64,000 nt of DNA from Planctomycetota bacterium (GTDB lineage Bacteria; Planctomycetota; UBA1135; GCA-002686595), in the NCBI GenBank assembly GCA_023150475.1, contig JAKLKU010000022.1, positions 31,074 to 95,073 of the forward strand, written 5' to 3'. Shown here piece after piece: positions 23,640 to 31,919 of the stretch. The position numbers and the translations under genes were made by a program. Positions within the stretch are counted from its first letter, which is position 1; the number at the start of each line of letters is the position of its first letter. The notes beneath the pieces are model-generated. The model did no database searches. It saw nothing but the letters and a program-made list of their open reading frames with translations, and was not told where the DNA came from.

Positions 23640-24952
23640 CGTCGTTCGCTCTGGCGTTTCGCGCGTTCCGCCACGAACGCGCGACCGATCTCGACGGCGA
23701 GCAACTCGTAGCCGCGTTCACGGAAGTGGCACGTGTCGTAGTAGAGAGTCTCCTCCGTGTTCGCGAACACGCGCGTCGCGTCCAGGAACGGCACGCCACG
23801 CTCCGCGAGTTCGCGGCCGACGCGGAGGAGCTCGGGGTAGCCGAGGTCCACGGCGACGCGCCAGGACTCGTCGGCGACCGCGCTTTCACGCTCGCGTTGC
23901 GTCAGCGGCTTCGAATCGGCGAGCAGCGCGGTCGGTTGGAGGATCTCGAGGAAGTCGATGCCGCGGTTCTCGCACAACGCGTGGAGCGAGATCGCGGATT
24001 CGCGCCACGCGCGGACGAGCACTCGGACCGTGTCGGCGTCCGTCGCGGGTTCGAACCGACCGGCGAGCGCTCGGAACGTCGTCGCTCCGCCGACGGCGCG
24101 CTGCAACTCGGCCGCGGCTTCGGTCGCGGCGTTGCCGAGCCGCTCGATGCGCGCCGTCGCGATCCACGAGGCGAGAGCGGAGCGCTCGAGCCCGAAGCGC
24201 GCGTACGTTTCGGCGCCGTCGATGACGGCGAGCTGACGCTCGCGCAGCGTCAGCGCCGCGTCCAGCGACTCTCCATCCGACGCGACCGCGCCGGCGAGCG
24301 CGATCCAGACGTTCGCGCACGGGTAGGTCGCCGCGACCGATTGACGGACGTTCTGGAGCCCGACCGCGACTTCGTTGAAGCCGTCGAGCGTGATGACTGC
24401 GTCCGGTTTCGCGCCGGCGCACAGCATGAACTGCAGGACGAGCCACGCTTGCGGAGCCTTGTGGGCCGCACGACCGTGTTTGGTGATCTGGATCCGCCGG
24501 TTCGCGAGCTCCGGATCCTTGCGCAACTCGGCGACGAGCTTCTCGATGCCCGACTGCGCGAAGTTCATCGCGACGGACCCACCGAGCACCATGACGTCGT
24601 ACGTGTCTTGCGCGGTCTGCGAACGGTAGTACTGCAGCTCGACCGCGAGCGCGTCGAAGTAGCCGTCGAAGTCGTAGCCGAAGTAGGGGTGCAGGACTTG
24701 TCCCTGCGAACGCGCGTTCGCCGTTTCGGCAGCGTCGACCCGGCGCGCGTTCGGCACCGCGTCGACCAAGCCGGAATGCAACGTCCCGATCCGTTCCGCG
24801 GCGGCCGCGGCGTCGTACGGCTTGCCGCGCACCGCGAGCAGGATCCGCGTGCCGAGCTCCGCGAGTGCCAAGGCGCCGACCAGGCCGACGAGCACGGCGA
24901 CGATCCGCACGAGCGGGCGTCGTCGCGGAGGCGAGTCGGTGGCGACGCTCAT
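23636..24952 (-). CDS. Membrane-anchored SGNH/GDSL-like hydrolase, tandem copy B
   Basis: A 438-residue paralogue of the next gene. It has an N-terminal anchor (about 15-32), the shared VLHPYFGYDFDG segment, block I YDVMVLGGSVAMNF (S126), AVITLDGFNEVAVGLQN, and the terminal LYYDTCHFRERGYELLAVEI with D406 and H409. It starts 34 bp after the MORN-like gene and ends by overlapping copy A. Two related esterases in tandem may form a heterodimer or act on two acyl positions. The substrate is unknown. Confidence 0.75.
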   Translation of the reverse strand: MSVATDSPPRRRPLVRIVAVLVGLVGALALAELGTRILLAVRGKPYDAAAAAERIGTLHSGLVDAVPNARRVDAAETANARSQGQVLHPYFGYDFDGYFDALAVELQYYRSQTAQDTYDVMVLGGSVAMNFAQSGIEKLVAELRKDPELANRRIQITKHGRAAHKAPQAWLVLQFMLCAGAKPDAVITLDGFNEVAVGLQNVRQSVAATYPCANVWIALAGAVASDGESLDAALTLRERQLAVIDGAETYARFGLERSALASWIATARIERLGNAATEAAAELQRAVGGATTFRALAGRFEPATDADTVRVLVRAWRESAISLHALCENRGIDFLEILQPTALLADSKPLTQRERESAVADESWRVAVDLGYPELLRVGRELAERGVPFLDATRVFANTEETLYYDTCHFRERGYELLAVEIGRAFVAERAKRQSERR

Positions 24953-24986
24953 CGGCGCACGAGGATCCCCGGCGTTCCGAAAAGCG

Positions 24987-25388
24987 TCAAGCGTTCCAAT
25001 CGTTGAAGCCCTTCATCGCGCCGAACCGCAGGCCGTTCTCGTAGACGCCCGTGCGCCGGCCGTCGAGCTTCCCGTCGCTGCGGAAGTAGAACCACTCGCC
25101 GCTCTGCGCGCCGTGCTTGAACTCTCCGACCCAACGCTTCTTGCCGTTGCGGTACCACGCCGTGCAGCGGCCGTGCAGTCGACCGGCGACATACGAGCGT
25201 TCGCGACGCTTCGAACCGTCGAGCCAGTGATCGACGCGCCGTTCGACGTTGCCTTCGACGCAACAGTCGTAGCTGCGCGCGACGAGCGGCCTTCCGCCCC
25301 AACTGCGGACGAAGAGCGACACGAACCACGCGTCGGCTTCCGCGAGCGTGCACCAAACGTCGTGGAGCTCGACGGTCCGGCGGCGCAT
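24987..25388 (-). CDS. MORN_2-like repeat protein
   Basis: A 133-residue protein. The start at 25388 overlaps the stop of the penicillin acylase gene by one base (TGATG). The second half contains YWVdG/NGKK-type repeats (VDHWLDGSKRRERSYVAG, CTAWYRNGKKRWVGEFKHG, EWFYFRSDGKLDGRRTGVY), like MORN_2 repeats of YwqK-type proteins. No signal peptide is seen. The first 45 residues do not match a family I know. A longer in-frame frame extends upstream inside the acylase gene but is the antiparallel shadow of that gene. Function unknown. Confidence 0.65.
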   Translation of the reverse strand: MRRRTVELHDVWCTLAEADAWFVSLFVRSWGGRPLVARSYDCCVEGNVERRVDHWLDGSKRRERSYVAGRLHGRCTAWYRNGKKRWVGEFKHGAQSGEWFYFRSDGKLDGRRTGVYENGLRFGAMKGFNDWNA

Positions 25389-27769
25389 CAGGGTCGCAGC
25401 GTGACGGTCGAACGGGCGTGGTCGGCGATCGCGCGCTCGCTCCAATGCACGGGGCGCATCTTGCCGGCGACGTATTCGTCGAGCTGATCGTCGAAGTGCT
25501 CGTCGAAGGGATGTCCGGATTGCCCGCCGGGCAGGATCGCGAGCGAACGATCGCCGTCGCCGAGGTCCGCGACGAAACGCATCGAGGCGCCGTGTCCGAC
25601 TTCGACTTCGTCGCCGCGCCACCAGCCGGTGAACACGCACACGGTCTGCGCGGAGCCCGGCATGTCGAACGGTCCACGCTCGAAGAGCCCACCGACCAGC
25701 GGTGCGGCGGCGAGCGGGTGTTTCGGCCGCCAACGGTTGTACGCGGTCCAATCCCAGCGCTCTGGTTCGGCGCCGAAGCGCGTGCGCACGGCGACGAGCG
25801 CGTTCGAGAGCGCGCGTTCGAGCCGATCGCGTCGTGTCTCGATCGCCGACGTGCCGACGTCGTCGCACCAGCGTTCGTCCAACGTGCCCGCGAGCAGGCG
25901 TTCGAGCGCGTCGGCCTTGCGCAGGAGGCCCATCGGCGCGAGGCCCGCACTGCGGAACTCGTCGTCGAACACGGCCGAGCCGAGCTCGCGTTCGAACACG
26001 CCGAAGAGCGCAGCGGGTCCGCCTTTCTGCATGCGACCGTCCCAGCCGCGCAGCAGCTCGACTGCGTCGCGCGCGTCGCCTTCGAAGTCGCGCGGCAAAC
26101 GTTCGACCAGCGCGAGGGCGTACTTCGAAACGATGTCGAGTTGCAGTTCGGCGAGCTTCGCCGCCGTCCAATCCCGGGCGCCGTTCACGCCTTCGCGGAT
26201 GCGTTCGATGCGCGATGGGTTCGCGAAGTCGCCGGACAGCGCGGCGAGCGAGTTCCTGGGCCGCGTGTCGTCGTTCGCGGTGGCGACGAACCCGTCGCTC
26301 GGCCGCACGCTGCGCGGATTGGCGTCCGCGGGAACCAAACCGCGCCACTTCCAGCGTTCGTCCCAGCCGGGCGCCGGGAACGCGCCGTCGCCGCGACCAC
26401 GTTCCGGCGCGCGACCGAGCAGCGTGAACAGCACGTCGCCGCGCGAGTCGCCGACGACGATGCTCTGGATCGGCGCGACGAAGGAGGCGATCGCGCGCGG
26501 CACGTCCTCGATCGTCTTGGCGCGCGCGAGCGCCACGAACGGCGCGAGCGGATCGAACGGCGTGTACGCGGTCCACGCGAGCGATCGCGCGGGCAGACCG
26601 CGGTCCGCGATCGCGGGCAGGAGCACGCCGAGGTCGGTGCGGCCGAGCGTCACCGACACCGGCTCGGCGCCGTCGATCGCGATCTCTTCCACGCGCGATT
26701 CGCAAGGCACGAATTCGTCGCCGCGGCGGACCGAACGGCCGTCGGGCGCGAGCTCTTCGACGAACACGTCGGTCGCGTCGAACTCGCCGTTGGTGAAGCC
26801 CCACGCGACGTCCTGGCCACGGCCGATCACGACCACCGGCAGGCCCGCGAGCGTCATGCCGTACGCGTCGTAGTCCTTCGCGCGCAGACCGGCTTCGTAC
26901 CAGAGCGCGGGCAGCCCGAGCCCGAGGTGCGGGTCGTTCGCCACCAATGCCACGCGTTCGGCCGAGCGACTCGCGTCGACTGCCCAATTGTTGCTGCCGC
27001 CTTTCTTCTCGGGCGCTTCCGGCGCGGCGCCGGCGGTTCCGGACGGCGCCGGAAGCGTCGGCAACGACAGCTTGGCGCGGGCTTCGAGCGCGAGCTTCAC
27101 GACCGTGTCGTCGACGAGCGCATCGCTCTTGCCGGCGAGGTCGAGCGCGCGTTCCTTGCCGAACGCGCCGAGCCACTCGAAGCGCTGTTCCTCGTAGTAG
27201 CGCGGGTAACAGAGGTCGCACGCCATCAACACGGCGAAGCCGAGGCTGTCGACCGGCGTCCACGGCGCGACTTCGTCGACGAGCAAGTCGAGATCGCTCG
27301 GCAGGTCTCCGCGATGCTCCGCGAGCCACGCGTTCACGCCGAGCGCGTACGCGTCGAGCAACTCGCGGCTCTCCGGTTCGAGCGCGGCGAGGTACTTCTC
27401 CGCCGTGCCGCGGATGTCGAGCTGGCGCATGCGCACGTCTTCGGCGAGCGCCGCGACGCCGACGACCTCCGCGAGTCGCCCGCTGGCTCGCCGCCGGCCC
27501 AGCTCGAGTTGGAACAGGCGATCGTTCGCGTGCAACCAACCGAGAGCCGCCGCGACGTCGCGCAGACTCTCGCCACGGACGTGGGGGACGGCGTACTCGT
27601 CGAAACGCACTTCGACGGGCGCGCGCAGGCCTTCGAGCGTGAATTCGCCGGTGCGCGTCGGCAAACCGGATCGGCGCCATGCTCCGACCCAGAACGCGAC
27701 CGCGCCGAGCGCGAAGCAGAGAACGATCGACGTCCAGATCGCGAGCGTTTTCCAGCGCATCGTCGTCAA
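25388..27769 (-). CDS. Penicillin acylase family Ntn-hydrolase
   Basis: A 793-residue precursor of the penicillin amidase (S45) family. An N-terminal hydrophobic anchor (about 8-30) is followed by the alpha-chain opening PVEVRFDEYAVPHVRGESLRDVAAALGWLHANDRLFQLEL. Autocleavage would occur before S259 in KKGGSNNWAV, creating the beta-chain with Ser as nucleophile. NDPHLGLGLPALWYEAGL and FTNGEFDATDVF are standard beta-chain motifs. It would act in the periplasm on N-acyl amides such as acyl-homoserine lactones or lipidated amines; the true substrate cannot be told. It is coupled to the rhodanese gene (ATGA) and to the MORN-like gene (TGATG). Confidence 0.9.
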   Translation of the reverse strand: MTTMRWKTLAIWTSIVLCFALGAVAFWVGAWRRSGLPTRTGEFTLEGLRAPVEVRFDEYAVPHVRGESLRDVAAALGWLHANDRLFQLELGRRRASGRLAEVVGVAALAEDVRMRQLDIRGTAEKYLAALEPESRELLDAYALGVNAWLAEHRGDLPSDLDLLVDEVAPWTPVDSLGFAVLMACDLCYPRYYEEQRFEWLGAFGKERALDLAGKSDALVDDTVVKLALEARAKLSLPTLPAPSGTAGAAPEAPEKKGGSNNWAVDASRSAERVALVANDPHLGLGLPALWYEAGLRAKDYDAYGMTLAGLPVVVIGRGQDVAWGFTNGEFDATDVFVEELAPDGRSVRRGDEFVPCESRVEEIAIDGAEPVSVTLGRTDLGVLLPAIADRGLPARSLAWTAYTPFDPLAPFVALARAKTIEDVPRAIASFVAPIQSIVVGDSRGDVLFTLLGRAPERGRGDGAFPAPGWDERWKWRGLVPADANPRSVRPSDGFVATANDDTRPRNSLAALSGDFANPSRIERIREGVNGARDWTAAKLAELQLDIVSKYALALVERLPRDFEGDARDAVELLRGWDGRMQKGGPAALFGVFERELGSAVFDDEFRSAGLAPMGLLRKADALERLLAGTLDERWCDDVGTSAIETRRDRLERALSNALVAVRTRFGAEPERWDWTAYNRWRPKHPLAAAPLVGGLFERGPFDMPGSAQTVCVFTGWWRGDEVEVGHGASMRFVADLGDGDRSLAILPGGQSGHPFDEHFDDQLDEYVAGKMRPVHWSERAIADHARSTVTLRP

Positions 27770-28314
27770 CTACGCTTCTCTCGCGAGATCGGACCTTTCC
27801 ACGCCCCGATTCCACCGGCGAGGTTGTAGAGCTCGCGGTAACCCTTCGACGTCAGGAAGTCGCACGCTGCGGCCGAACGCCCGCCTCCAGCGCAGTAGAG
27901 CAACGTGCGTTTGCCGTCGTTCGGGAGCTCGGCGAGCCGCGCTTCGAGCTCGTCCACCGGCACGAGCAGCGCACCGGGCAGCACGCCGCCCGCCGTTTCT
28001 TGCGGCGTGCGCACGTCGACGATCCGCAGCGCGCCCTGCTCGAGCATGCGCGTCGCTTCGACGCCGTCGACGTCGCGCCACAATTGACCGTCGAGGATCA
28101 TCTCGCGCGTCGGACGCGCGCCTTCCGCGACCGACGCGAGCAACTGGCGCGTGATCGCCACTTGTTCGGAGAGCTCTTCGCGTGCCGCGTTCGCTGCTCG
28201 TTTGGCCTCGAGTCGTGCGTCCTCGAGCTCCCGTGCCGCGGCGCCGGCCTTCGCCAACGCCGCGAACGCGACGATCAATGCCACTGCCGCGATCGCGACT
28301 GCCGCCCAGACCAT
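27766..28314 (-). CDS. Membrane-anchored rhodanese-domain protein
   Basis: A 182-residue protein. The start at 28314 is chosen over upstream codons because a TAGGAG ribosome site lies just before it and a membrane segment follows immediately (VWAAVAIAAVALIVAFAAL). A coiled-coil stretch (about 24-60) joins it to a rhodanese domain: RIVDVRTPQE, GVLPGALLVPVDEL, and the active loop LLYCAGGGRSAAA with C141. The CAGGGRS loop suggests sulfur transfer or thiosulfate:thiol chemistry. It is preceded by the FIST gene and overlaps the acylase start by four bases. Confidence 0.85.
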   Translation of the reverse strand: MVWAAVAIAAVALIVAFAALAKAGAAARELEDARLEAKRAANAAREELSEQVAITRQLLASVAEGARPTREMILDGQLWRDVDGVEATRMLEQGALRIVDVRTPQETAGGVLPGALLVPVDELEARLAELPNDGKRTLLYCAGGGRSAAACDFLTSKGYRELYNLAGGIGAWKGPISREKRS

Positions 28315-28324
28315 TTCGACGCTC

Positions 28325-29533
28325 CTATTCGCTCGCCCGCTGGCGGAACACGGCGACGCTCGCCGTGAAGCCGTGGAGGAAGTTCCGTCGGCCAACCGGC
28401 CCGATCTCGCCCATCGCGAAGAAGCCGGCGATCGGCAAATCGGTGTGCAGACCCTCGCGCACGCGCGTGACGTCGTGATCGCGAGCCGAGAACATCCGCG
28501 AGCCGCGACCGTTGCACGAGAAGAGCAGCGCGCCGGCCGCGTTCCCTGCGCCGTGGATCGCTCCGCCGCCCTGCGTGGTCACGAGGTGCGCGAGATCCTC
28601 GCTCGCGGAATCCGCGTCGCGCACGAGGAACTGCAGCGTCGCGCCGCGGCGAGGCACGTCGTTCACGGCGATCGCCTTTTCCTGCGGTTGGACGCCGACG
28701 ATCTGGCGCACGAGGAAATCGCCGCGCTCGAAAGTGCTCTTCGACGGATCGATCGCGAGGCCGACGAACGGTTGGCGTTGGAAGAGCTGGCGATCCTTCG
28801 GCGGCAGGTTCTGGAGCGTCTCCGCGAGCACTTCGATCGCCGTGCGTCCACCGAGCTTCTGCACCAGGTTCTCGTGGCTCGCCGTGACGACCCACGGCTT
28901 GCCGATCGGCCGGCAACCTTGGCTGACCACCGAACGTACTTCGATGTCGCCTTCGAGCACGACGCCGTACGCACCCGCCACGCGCAAGCCGTCGGCGGTG
29001 ATCAACAGGTTCTGACCGGGTCCCATCCCGCCGCTCGCCATGCCGCCGATCGCGGGCACGCCCGGCAGCTTCTCGTTCAGGACGCGCAGATAGTCGTCCG
29101 CAGGGAACGAGAACGGGTCGGCGAAGAGCACGATCGAACTCTTGTGCGGATCGCCGATCGGCGGCAGCGCGCTGAACTTCGGACGTTCGTCCGAGTCGAA
29201 CTGCACGGTGCACTCGAAGGTCGTGACCCGCGTGCCCGGGAGCGACGCGGCCCACACCGAGAGCGCGGGCTCCGCTTCGACCTCGCGCGTTCCGCCGATC
29301 ACGGACTCGCCGGTGCAGCCGACGAGTGCTCGCGCGCCGAGCGCGCTCGCGATCCGCGGACCGAGCCCCTCGATCGACGCGCCGTGATGGTGCGAGACGA
29401 ACACGGCGACCAAGTCGGGGCTCGCGCCGTCGAGACCGGCGAGCACACGTTCGATGCACTGGCGCTCGGCCTTCGCCGAGTCGGGGTCGACGGACAGCGC
29501 GGCCGCGAAACGAGGGGGGCGATTCGGAGGCAT
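28325..29533 (-). CDS. FIST-domain signal-transduction protein
   Basis: A 402-residue soluble protein with FIST N and FIST C domains. Markers are LVGCTGESVIGGTREVE in the first third, VPAIGGMASGGMG in the middle and the C-terminal GFFAMGEIGPVGRRNFLHGFTAS. FIST domains are thought to sense small ligands such as amino acids in signalling proteins. Here no kinase or cyclase domain is attached, so a partner is expected. The gene heads the FIST-rhodanese-acylase-MORN series; the rhodanese gene starts 10 bp after its stop. A TAAGAT box lies about 37 bp upstream of its start. Confidence 0.85.
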   Translation of the reverse strand: MPPNRPPRFAAALSVDPDSAKAERQCIERVLAGLDGASPDLVAVFVSHHHGASIEGLGPRIASALGARALVGCTGESVIGGTREVEAEPALSVWAASLPGTRVTTFECTVQFDSDERPKFSALPPIGDPHKSSIVLFADPFSFPADDYLRVLNEKLPGVPAIGGMASGGMGPGQNLLITADGLRVAGAYGVVLEGDIEVRSVVSQGCRPIGKPWVVTASHENLVQKLGGRTAIEVLAETLQNLPPKDRQLFQRQPFVGLAIDPSKSTFERGDFLVRQIVGVQPQEKAIAVNDVPRRGATLQFLVRDADSASEDLAHLVTTQGGGAIHGAGNAAGALLFSCNGRGSRMFSARDHDVTRVREGLHTDLPIAGFFAMGEIGPVGRRNFLHGFTASVAVFRQRASE

Positions 29534-29569
29534 GGTTCGAGACCGCGTGGAGCTCGCGCGGTGCGCCTC

Positions 29570-29575
29570 ATCTTA
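29570..29575 (-). promoter_or_regulatory. Candidate -10 element (TAAGAT) of the FIST operon
   Basis: On the minus strand TAAGAT lies 37 bases before the FIST start codon. It is a good TANNNT match in otherwise very GC-rich sequence. Confidence 0.35.
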
Positions 29576-29643
29576 CGCTCGGGGCGCTCCGGACCAGCGT
29601 CGAGAGCCGGCCGCATCGTCGGAGCGACCGCTTCCCGCAAGAC

Positions 29644-29910
29644 TCACGCGAGTTTGGGCACGTCGCGCAAGAGCCGCACGTTGCGAATGCGCAGGATGTC
29701 GACTTCCGCGTCCTGATGCGTGACGTTGACGCCGTACGTCGCGGCGTCGCGCGCATAGTGCTCGGCGTCCTCGCCCGGCTGCAGGGCGTGGACATCGCAA
29801 GAGTGCAGCAGCGCCTTGAAGCCGTTCGACGAGTCGAAACGACCGATGTACAGGGTGCCGTCGGTTTCGATCACGACGTTGAGTCCGTGGGGGACGTCTT
29901 GGATCTTCAT
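29644..29910 (-). CDS. Small conserved-looking hypothetical protein (88 aa)
   Basis: MKIQDVPHGLNVVIETDGTLYIGRFDSSNG... An 88-residue acidic soluble protein without signal or motif that I recognise. The codon bias matches that of real genes in the window. The start at 29910 is preferred over 29922, since a TATCAT -10 box at 29921-29926 would overlap the latter. It is separated from the FIST gene by about 110 bp. The N-terminal part could be a beta-strand pair (VVIETDGTLYIGRF), recalling nucleic-acid or ligand-binding small beta proteins, but no function is claimed. Confidence 0.6.
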   Translation of the reverse strand: MKIQDVPHGLNVVIETDGTLYIGRFDSSNGFKALLHSCDVHALQPGEDAEHYARDAATYGVNVTHQDAEVDILRIRNVRLLRDVPKLA

Positions 29911-29920
29911 GGCCGCGCGC

Positions 29921-29926
29921 ATGATA
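29921..29926 (-). promoter_or_regulatory. Candidate -10 element (TATCAT) of the 88-aa gene
   Basis: Minus-strand TATCAT ends 11 bases before the ATG at 29910, predicting a nearly leaderless message. Confidence 0.35.
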
Positions 29927-30138
29927 CTGGCCCGCGTCGCGGTCTCGCACGCCGCGAGCCCGGCACTCTCGAATCCGCCCGCCGCGGAGCCCGGATCCAC
30001 GATCCCGTTCGCGCGCGGACGAGACCGTCGGAGCTCGGCCCGCCGCCCCGAGCGCACGGCATTTCTACGCCGCTGTGCGAGCACCGCGAGTGGAGAGCAG
30101 CGGGGCTCGGCTCCATGGCGATTCACTCCCACGATGCC

Positions 30139-30144
30139 TAGGAT
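30139..30144 (+). promoter_or_regulatory. Candidate -10 element (TAGGAT) of ilvE
   Basis: CCTAGGAT ends only seven bases before the A of the ilvE start codon, and no ribosome site is present between them. This is the spacing expected for a leaderless transcript. Confidence 0.4.
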
Positions 30145-30150
30145 GCCGGA

Positions 30151-31077
30151 ATGCAGCTCCCCGGCACCGGCTTCATTTGGTTCAACGGCAAGATCGTTCC
30201 GTGGGCGGACGCGAAGGTCCACGTCGCCACTCACGCGTTGCACTACGGAACGGCGATCTTCGAAGGCATTCGCGCGTACTCGACCCCCAAGGGACCGGCG
30301 ATCGTCGGGCTGAAGGAGCACGTCGCACGGCTCTTCCAGTCGTGCGTGATCTGCGAGATGCCGCTCGGCTACTCGCACGCCGCGGTGACCGAAGCGATCG
30401 TCGAGATCGTCCGCAAGAACGGTTACGACTCGTGCTACATCCGACCGCTCGTGTACCGCGGCTACGCGATGCTCGGCGTCGATCCGACGAACTGTCCGGT
30501 CGAGATGGCGATCGCGACGTGGCCGCACGGAGCTCACTTCGGCGAAGACGCACGCGCCAAGGGCGTCAAGTTGGGCGTTTCGAGCTGGCGGCGCATGGCT
30601 CCCGACACGCACCCGGCGCGCGCCAAGGCAGCCGCGAACTACCTGAACTCCGCGTTGGTCATCGGTGAGGCGCGGCGGCACGGCTACGACGACGGGATCG
30701 CGTTGGACGTCGACGGCTTCGTCAGCGAAGGCAGCGGCAACAACGTCTTCCTCGTGCTCGAAGGCATGATCCACACGCCTTCGGCCGGCTCGTCGATCTT
30801 GGCCGGGATCACGCGAAACTACGTGATCAAGCTCGCCAAGGAGCACGGGCTCGAAGTGCGCGAGGAACGTGTGCCGCGCGAGATGCTCTACGCGGCGGAA
30901 GAAGTCTTCGTGACCGGCACCGCGGCCGAAGTGACGCCCGTGGCGTCGATCGACGGGCGCAAGATCGGCGCCGGCACGCGCGGGCCGATCACGACGATGC
31001 TCCAAAACGAGTATCTGGGGATCGTCACCGGCAAGGCTCCCGACCGCCACGGCTGGCTCACCTACGTGCGCGCCTGA
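30151..31077 (+). CDS. ilvE: Branched-chain amino acid aminotransferase
   Basis: A 308-residue class IV PLP-dependent aminotransferase that interconverts Leu, Ile and Val with their 2-oxo acids using glutamate/2-oxoglutarate in the cytoplasm. Motifs: WFNGKIVPWADAKVHVATHALHYGTAIFEGIRAY at the N-terminus, CYIRPLVYRGY, PDTHPARAKAAANYLNS with the PLP lysine K159, and DGFVSEGSGNNVFLV binding the cofactor. Length is typical of the bacterial enzyme. It is a single gene divergent from the 88-aa gene. The ATG at 30151 follows a -10-like TAGGAT by only six bases. Confidence 0.95.
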   Translation: MQLPGTGFIWFNGKIVPWADAKVHVATHALHYGTAIFEGIRAYSTPKGPAIVGLKEHVARLFQSCVICEMPLGYSHAAVTEAIVEIVRKNGYDSCYIRPLVYRGYAMLGVDPTNCPVEMAIATWPHGAHFGEDARAKGVKLGVSSWRRMAPDTHPARAKAAANYLNSALVIGEARRHGYDDGIALDVDGFVSEGSGNNVFLVLEGMIHTPSAGSSILAGITRNYVIKLAKEHGLEVREERVPREMLYAAEEVFVTGTAAEVTPVASIDGRKIGAGTRGPITTMLQNEYLGIVTGKAPDRHGWLTYVRA

Positions 31078-31919
31078 GCGCGCCACGCTCGAATCACGAG
31101 TTGAGGCGTTGCGGCCGACCGGCCCGTCGCGGGCGGTTCGTGGCCCGTTCTGCCGCAGCGCGGCTGCGCGCGCCGATCGGCACGGCCCGCGTCCGATACT
31201 GGCACGCATCCGTGTGCAACGAATCTCGAGTTGGGTGCAACCGCAGCGGTGCAAGCGAGTCCATTGAGGAAGCCCCGCAGTGCCCTCGAGAGCGGAGGTC
31301 CACCCGGCGGCGCGCGCCTCGAACGAGAGCGGGCGTTTTCGCCGTCGAATTCGGACCGGCGCGACCGTGGCGGCGCGCTCGTCGCAGGAGCACACCGCGC
31401 GTCGACCGCGGCACTTGCGCTCGCACCGAGTGCCTGGCGGCGCCGCTTCGTTTGCGCGTGCAGTGCTCACGCGGGGCTCGCCACGCGTCGTCGCCGTCGA
31501 TTCCCTGGCCCACGGTCCGAGGCCAGTATCCGTCTTGGTGCAAGCGAACGTGGAGCGCCGCGCACGGGTGAACATGTCGGCGGCTTCATCGCCGGCCGAG
31601 CGACGATCGTCCAGACGCCTCCGCGCGTCGAGCGGCCGACTCGGAATTCGAAAGCGTGCGACGAGTTGCCGGCGCGCTCGCGCGGGTAGGACTCTCGAAC
31701 GCGATCGAAAGTCGATGTTCCGGATGAGCGCGGTGTAACCGCGCGACTCGCAAGTCGGTCATAGATTGCGTTCCTCGCGCGCGAGTCCCTGGCAGGGGTT
31801 CGCGCAGGGATCCGACGAGCGCGGTGCATCGCGCGCGAAGGTGCGTGCGTGGGCGCGCATCGACACGTGGGCCGCTTCGTCGTGCGTCGCGAATCGATCG
31901 ACAGACGAAAGAGGCAGGC
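31078..31919. other. 842-bp intergenic region, no gene recognised
   Basis: Between ilvE and the SBBP protein gene. Open frames on both strands are rich in Arg, Ala and Cys without any family motif and look like chance frames. A TAGATT box at 31762 is a possible promoter for the SBBP gene. No RNA gene could be recognised. This is the longest gap between genes in the window. Confidence 0.55.

Noticed and set aside
25389..27815. Upstream extension of the MORN-like gene to a 942-codon frame
   Set aside because: The first 809 codons are another frame of the same strand of the penicillin acylase gene and contain no recognisable domain. The TGATG junction gives a natural start at 25388.
31078..31919. 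Possible hidden gene or RNA in the longest gap
   Set aside because: Frames show no family motif or ribosome site, and I could not find a cloverleaf or other recognisable RNA fold by eye.
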